Assembly: GCF_025698545.1 (NCBI RefSeq)
Contig: NC_068576.1
Span: 55,898,094 to 55,962,093, forward strand
DNA length: 64,000 nt
Direction of reading: 5' to 3'
Origin: Gossypium raimondii
Taxonomy: Eukaryota; Streptophyta; Magnoliopsida; Malvales; Malvaceae
In this document: one piece after another, positions 60,389 through 64,000 of the stretch
Numbering within the stretch: the stretch's first letter is position 1
How the letters are laid out: every line of letters begins with the position of its first letter
Position numbers and translations under genes: made by a program
The notes under the pieces: model-generated
The model's input: the letters and a program-made list of their open reading frames with translations, nothing else
Databases searched by the model: none
What the model was told of the DNA's origin: nothing

Positions 60389-62031
60389 CAAGAATTTATT
60401 GGTATAATAGTTTTAGGTTTATTTTTATATTAAACGAACTAAAAGTTTGTAGACTACATTTTATATTTAATCTCTACATTTCAAAGCATTCTAATTAAAA
60501 ATTAAAATTATTAAAATTACATAAATTAGTTGTTTTCTTTAATTTAGTCGTTAATTTAAGTATTAAATTACAATTTAAATACGATGAATAAATACTAATA
60601 TACCTATTGCAAGTATAGATTAGATCTTACATATTACATGTTTTCTTTCACTTGGAATTCAAATTGTTTATGAGACTTGATTGATACAAATGATATTTTG
60701 AATATTTAAAATTCAGAATCAATTTAAAATTTAAAGCACAAATGCCGATGGGACTTTGGCATGATTGGTTAACGTTGAGACCCAGCATCCTTAAGCACTC
60801 AAATTCAAGTACTACCATGTCCTTTTTGTTCAATTATTTTTGTTCTTCGCCTGCACTTTGTGCTTGCATAATCCTCTGTCGCCAACAAGTCAGTGGGGGT
60901 GGTGGAATTTGCCCAATTTTGTTTTTGTTGTAACAAGACGGTAGTGGAATTTGCTCAAATTTGTTTGAAAATTTAATGTTGGTTGGTGCTTTATTCTTCG
61001 CCTATTATTGATCCCTTTCCAAATACATCGTAAATTTGCCTTTTATTATTATAATATGAATATAAGAATGTGTTGAAACAGTGTTTCTAAACTCAATTAT
61101 TGAATCAAAGTGATTTTAGTTATTATTTTTCAAATAAGAAATTCATTATAAGGCACTGTATCGGCGCTGCCTACTGCCTAAATTATATGATATGATTGCG
61201 GGCATATATTGTATTATGTCTGCCGACAAATGCGTCTCTTTTTACCAACGTTTCTCCACACTGTTCTGCCCGCTCATGAAAATAGAGTTTCGGTTTTATA
61301 GAGGTTTAAAAATTTTAATATATATTATTTTTATTAATATATTATTTTTAAATTTTATAAGAAAATTTAAGTAAGATTTGAGTAACTCAAAATTTCTCAT
61401 CATCATATTTCATTTAACACATTGTCTCGCCATAAAATAAAATATTTAAACTTCAAAATATCATTTCATTTACTATAATATATATTTTATATTATTAAAA
61501 ATATTTCTATGTTTTTACAAATCTAAAGATAGATATTGCATATTTTTTATATTATTTATTTTCTAATTAAACGTTTTAATTCATAAAATTTCAATAACCT
61601 CAATATGTATAATGTCATGTTCTGTTCATTCTCGGGCATCAGGATAAAATAAAAGCAAATTTCTGCTCCTCATGGAGCTTAATTTAGCTCCTCCATTTTC
61701 TCTATGATTTTGCAAGTGAAAGTACCTACCAAGTCCTATTACAGAAATTTGATTAAATTAGTCCCTCAATTATTATACATAAATATCACTACATATCAAA
61801 CCGGATGTATAAATTGTTGTCCTAGATCAACCCCAAAGCAAGGCAAGAACATGACCAAATGACAGCTTTAAAAATGTATAAACAGTTATGTGTGCTGTTT
61901 CAGTGAATGTAGTCAAAGCTACGTGTTTCATATAGGAGAGGAAGAGGGTATAAAAAACCTGGACAAAATTCAGGACATATAACTGCAAAACTAGATAGTT
62001 TGTGAGCTTGAAAATAAACTTTACCCAAGTC

Positions 62032-63723
62032 TTAATAAGATTTTGCAAAAATGGCAACTTCATCAGCAGGCTTGCCTGTCATCAAGCATGCTTTGGTCCC
62101 CTGAGGCTGTTCGAAGGGGAAACAGCGAATCGTTGCCCCTGTTTCTTCTTTTATCCGTAACTCATCTGCATCACTGCAGCCACAATAGAAATATATTGTC
62201 GGACTCACAAATGCACATGTTTCAGTAAATATATAGTCAAATGAACAATAGTCAAATAGTTCTGATATGGCTATCATCAATGAAAAAGAGTAGTATACCT
62301 AGCAGACCAAGGACCCCTAGCCCATTTGCCCAAAGATATTGCTTCTTTGAGTTCTTCATAAGAGCTCACATCCACTATGTTACTGCAAAGAGTCCAGGAA
62401 GCATTAGAAATAAGAGCAAAGAAGTCCAGAGTGAAGAGAAGCATATGGGTTCTGTTCAACTCAAAAAATTCTGTGAAGCTCTCAAGGAAGTTGAAGCTTC
62501 CAAGAGCGATAGATACAAGAATACATCCATCTAGTAAACATGAACCATTCGATCAATCAGATGAACATCTATTAAGACAAAGCGAAGACATTGTCAGAAA
62601 TTGAATATCCCCAAAGCGGTCCTATTATTTATAGTTTCTAGAAATGCCAATAATAAGAATTTGCAATGGCAACACTTTGAAGAGATTTTGCAGGTTTAAT
62701 TAATTAAGTAGATGTAAGAATTACAGAACAATGTGCTTTTAATCAAAACATCAATTCTACCAATCCCTAAATCCTTCAAGGTCTACCATTGAACTGAAGG
62801 CAGCTATTCTTGTAAGCTCTAAAAACAAGAAGCTAGTTATGCAGTTTATCTGTTGTTTACAAATGAAAGAGCAGGTTTGCCAATTCAATGGTCATGCTAA
62901 AGCTTCACAAACTCATCATATACACATACATAGTACATTTATAAGCTTGATTCAACCCAAATAGCTACCGGGTTGCCATAATGAACATCAAAGGTCAAAA
63001 AATTTGTTATCAGTCAAGTTCTCCTTGGGTTAAAACTCTTAATAATTGCTTGAGAAAGAAAACAAACCTGTCCCGGAAAGATATTGCCCTCTGAAGAAGA
63101 GATGATTGGATCTCATCCAATCTGTCTTTGACATAAGCTTCCAATATTGAAGGTTCCATTGATATTCCAAAAACTTTCCCTTGCTTCCCAGGAATATCTC
63201 TTCTAGATATGACAACACTCCCACTCGAAACATCACGGGGACCAATTTCAATCCTCAGAGGCACTCCCTACAAAATTATTATCTAAAGCTTGAGGCAGAT
63301 GAAAGTTAAATATATTTTTTGCAAAGCAAATAAGATCAGACTACATCACATGATAAAATAATATAAGCACCCAAAAAACTCAAGGGATGGATCACAACTT
63401 CATCCATACACATTTTCTGGATCATGGACAGAAGTTGTATGAACTTCCTAGGAGATTCCTTATCCCGGTTTTTTAGCTTGAGGAAGAACATAGAGTTAAG
63501 AAATAAGCTTTATACTTCGGCATAACCAACATAAGTTCTGCCCATTTTAAGGTAAAGATACCTTCATCTCCCAGAAATTGAACTTCCATCCTGGTGTTCT
63601 CTGATCTGTGTCATCAAGTTTAACCTTAAGTCCAGCATTTTTCAGAGTTTCTGCAACAGAAGATGCAGCATCTAGAACTCCTGTTTTCTCATCAACCTTC
63701 TTCCAAATAGGTACAATTACCAC
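62032..63723 (-). CDS. OVA6: Prolyl-tRNA synthetase, organellar type, C-terminal exons (5' part beyond window)
   Basis: Minus-strand exons 63723-63562, 63267-63068, 62382-62299 and 62173-62032 join in phase and give the last 195 residues. They read VVIVPIWKK, KLDDTDQRTPGWKFNFWEMK, PLRIEIGPRDVSSGSVVISR, NIVDVSSYEELKEAI, GKWARGPWSASDADE, and end KPADEVAIFAKSY. This is the anticodon-binding domain plus the C-terminal zinc-like extension of the eukaryote/archaeal-type ProRS. The PGWKFNFWEMK and GPWSASDADE text matches the plant plastid/mitochondrial form (PRORS1/OVA6). The catalytic domain and any transit peptide lie past position 64000; the preceding intron fills 63724-64000. The enzyme charges tRNA-Pro with proline. 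Confidence 0.88.
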
Positions 63724-64000
63724 CTGAAAGCGTATGGTAGACAACACAAAAAGACAATCATCATAAAAATAATAAAAAATTGTAAGAGAGACTCAAGGCA
63801 TTTTTTTCCTTTTTGGCTTTTCTTTTTTTTTTTAAATTTATTAAGCATTACCACTTGAAAGATGAACAATTGAACCAAGAAGATAAGTATATTCTGATGA
63901 TTATGTGTTGTAGGAACAGACAACGGCTGGCATTATCACATACACTTGACTGGAACAAGTAAAAGATATAAATGAAGATCATATGCAAAGCCAAAACTCT
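63724..64000 (-). other. Intron of the prolyl-tRNA synthetase gene, cut by window end
   Basis: The acceptor TTTCAG lies just before 63723 on the minus strand. No exon of the catalytic domain was found up to 64000, so the upstream exon lies outside. Confidence 0.6.

Larger units (their letters stand above)
58290..62028. other. Long intergenic region between CrRLK1L and prolyl-tRNA synthetase genes
   Basis: Contains the receptor kinase upstream region (58290-58620), part of a MITE (58740-58955), a doubtful short frame (59175-59444), a worn MITE at 60125-60388 and AT-rich DNA. No conserved gene was recognised. Around 58590-58740 the strand is AT-rich and repeat-like. Confidence 0.5.

Overview
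The window is nuclear DNA of a flowering plant, most likely a Malvaceae eudicot such as cotton (Gossypium). The reasons are AT-rich spacers, genes split by GT-AG introns, plant-only proteins (plastid shikimate kinase, beta-carotene hydroxylase, a CrRLK1L receptor kinase, a REVEILLE Myb factor) and a dense mix of MULE, PIF/Harbinger, hAT, SINE, LINE and LTR debris. The genus is inference; no species-specific marker was testable.

Layout. 1-3.3 kb: decayed MULE transposase on the minus strand. 3.3-7.2 kb: a PIF/Harbinger-type element with a TTA target duplication that carries pieces of two unrelated host genes, an alpha/beta-hydrolase (+) and the 3' end of SQD1 (-). 7.2-12.1 kb: RVE6-like clock Myb gene with evening elements and G-boxes upstream. 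12.1-15.8 kb: repeats plus an eS10 ribosomal protein fragment. 15.9-19.3 kb: cytosolic HSP90 (-) with heat-shock elements. 20.4-23.2 kb: GH28 polygalacturonase-like gene (-). 23.3-27.6 kb: two well-bounded MITEs and AT-rich spacer. 27.8-29.8 kb: beta-carotene hydroxylase. 30-37 kb: spacer with MITE, SINE and LINE pieces and a plastid-derived stretch with a damaged trnC. 37.2-42.1 kb: a broken Ty3/gypsy LTR fossil holding a younger insert with a 515-base run lacking any C. 43.4-44.0 kb: a hairpin-forming repeat array. 45.7-50.8 kb: shikimate kinase. 52.4-54.7 kb: a second copy of the shikimate kinase promoter and leader, followed by a single-exon gene of unknown function. 55.7-58.3 kb: CrRLK1L receptor kinase (-). 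62.0-64 kb: 3' part of an organellar-type prolyl-tRNA synthetase (-), cut by the window end.

The genes do not form a pathway or operon. Plastid functions recur (carotenoid hydroxylation, aromatic amino acid synthesis, organellar tRNA charging, the SQD1 fragment), but this looks like ordinary plant gene order. Exon coordinates were set by reading splice junctions and checking that the phases join; coding totals divide by three for RVE6-like (307 aa), HSP90 (703 aa), GH28 (474 aa), BCH (304 aa) and SK (305 aa). I saw no CRISPR array, intact rRNA or intact tRNA gene. The most promising observations are the gene-capturing PIF element, the duplicated shikimate kinase leader, the C-free tract and the hairpin array.
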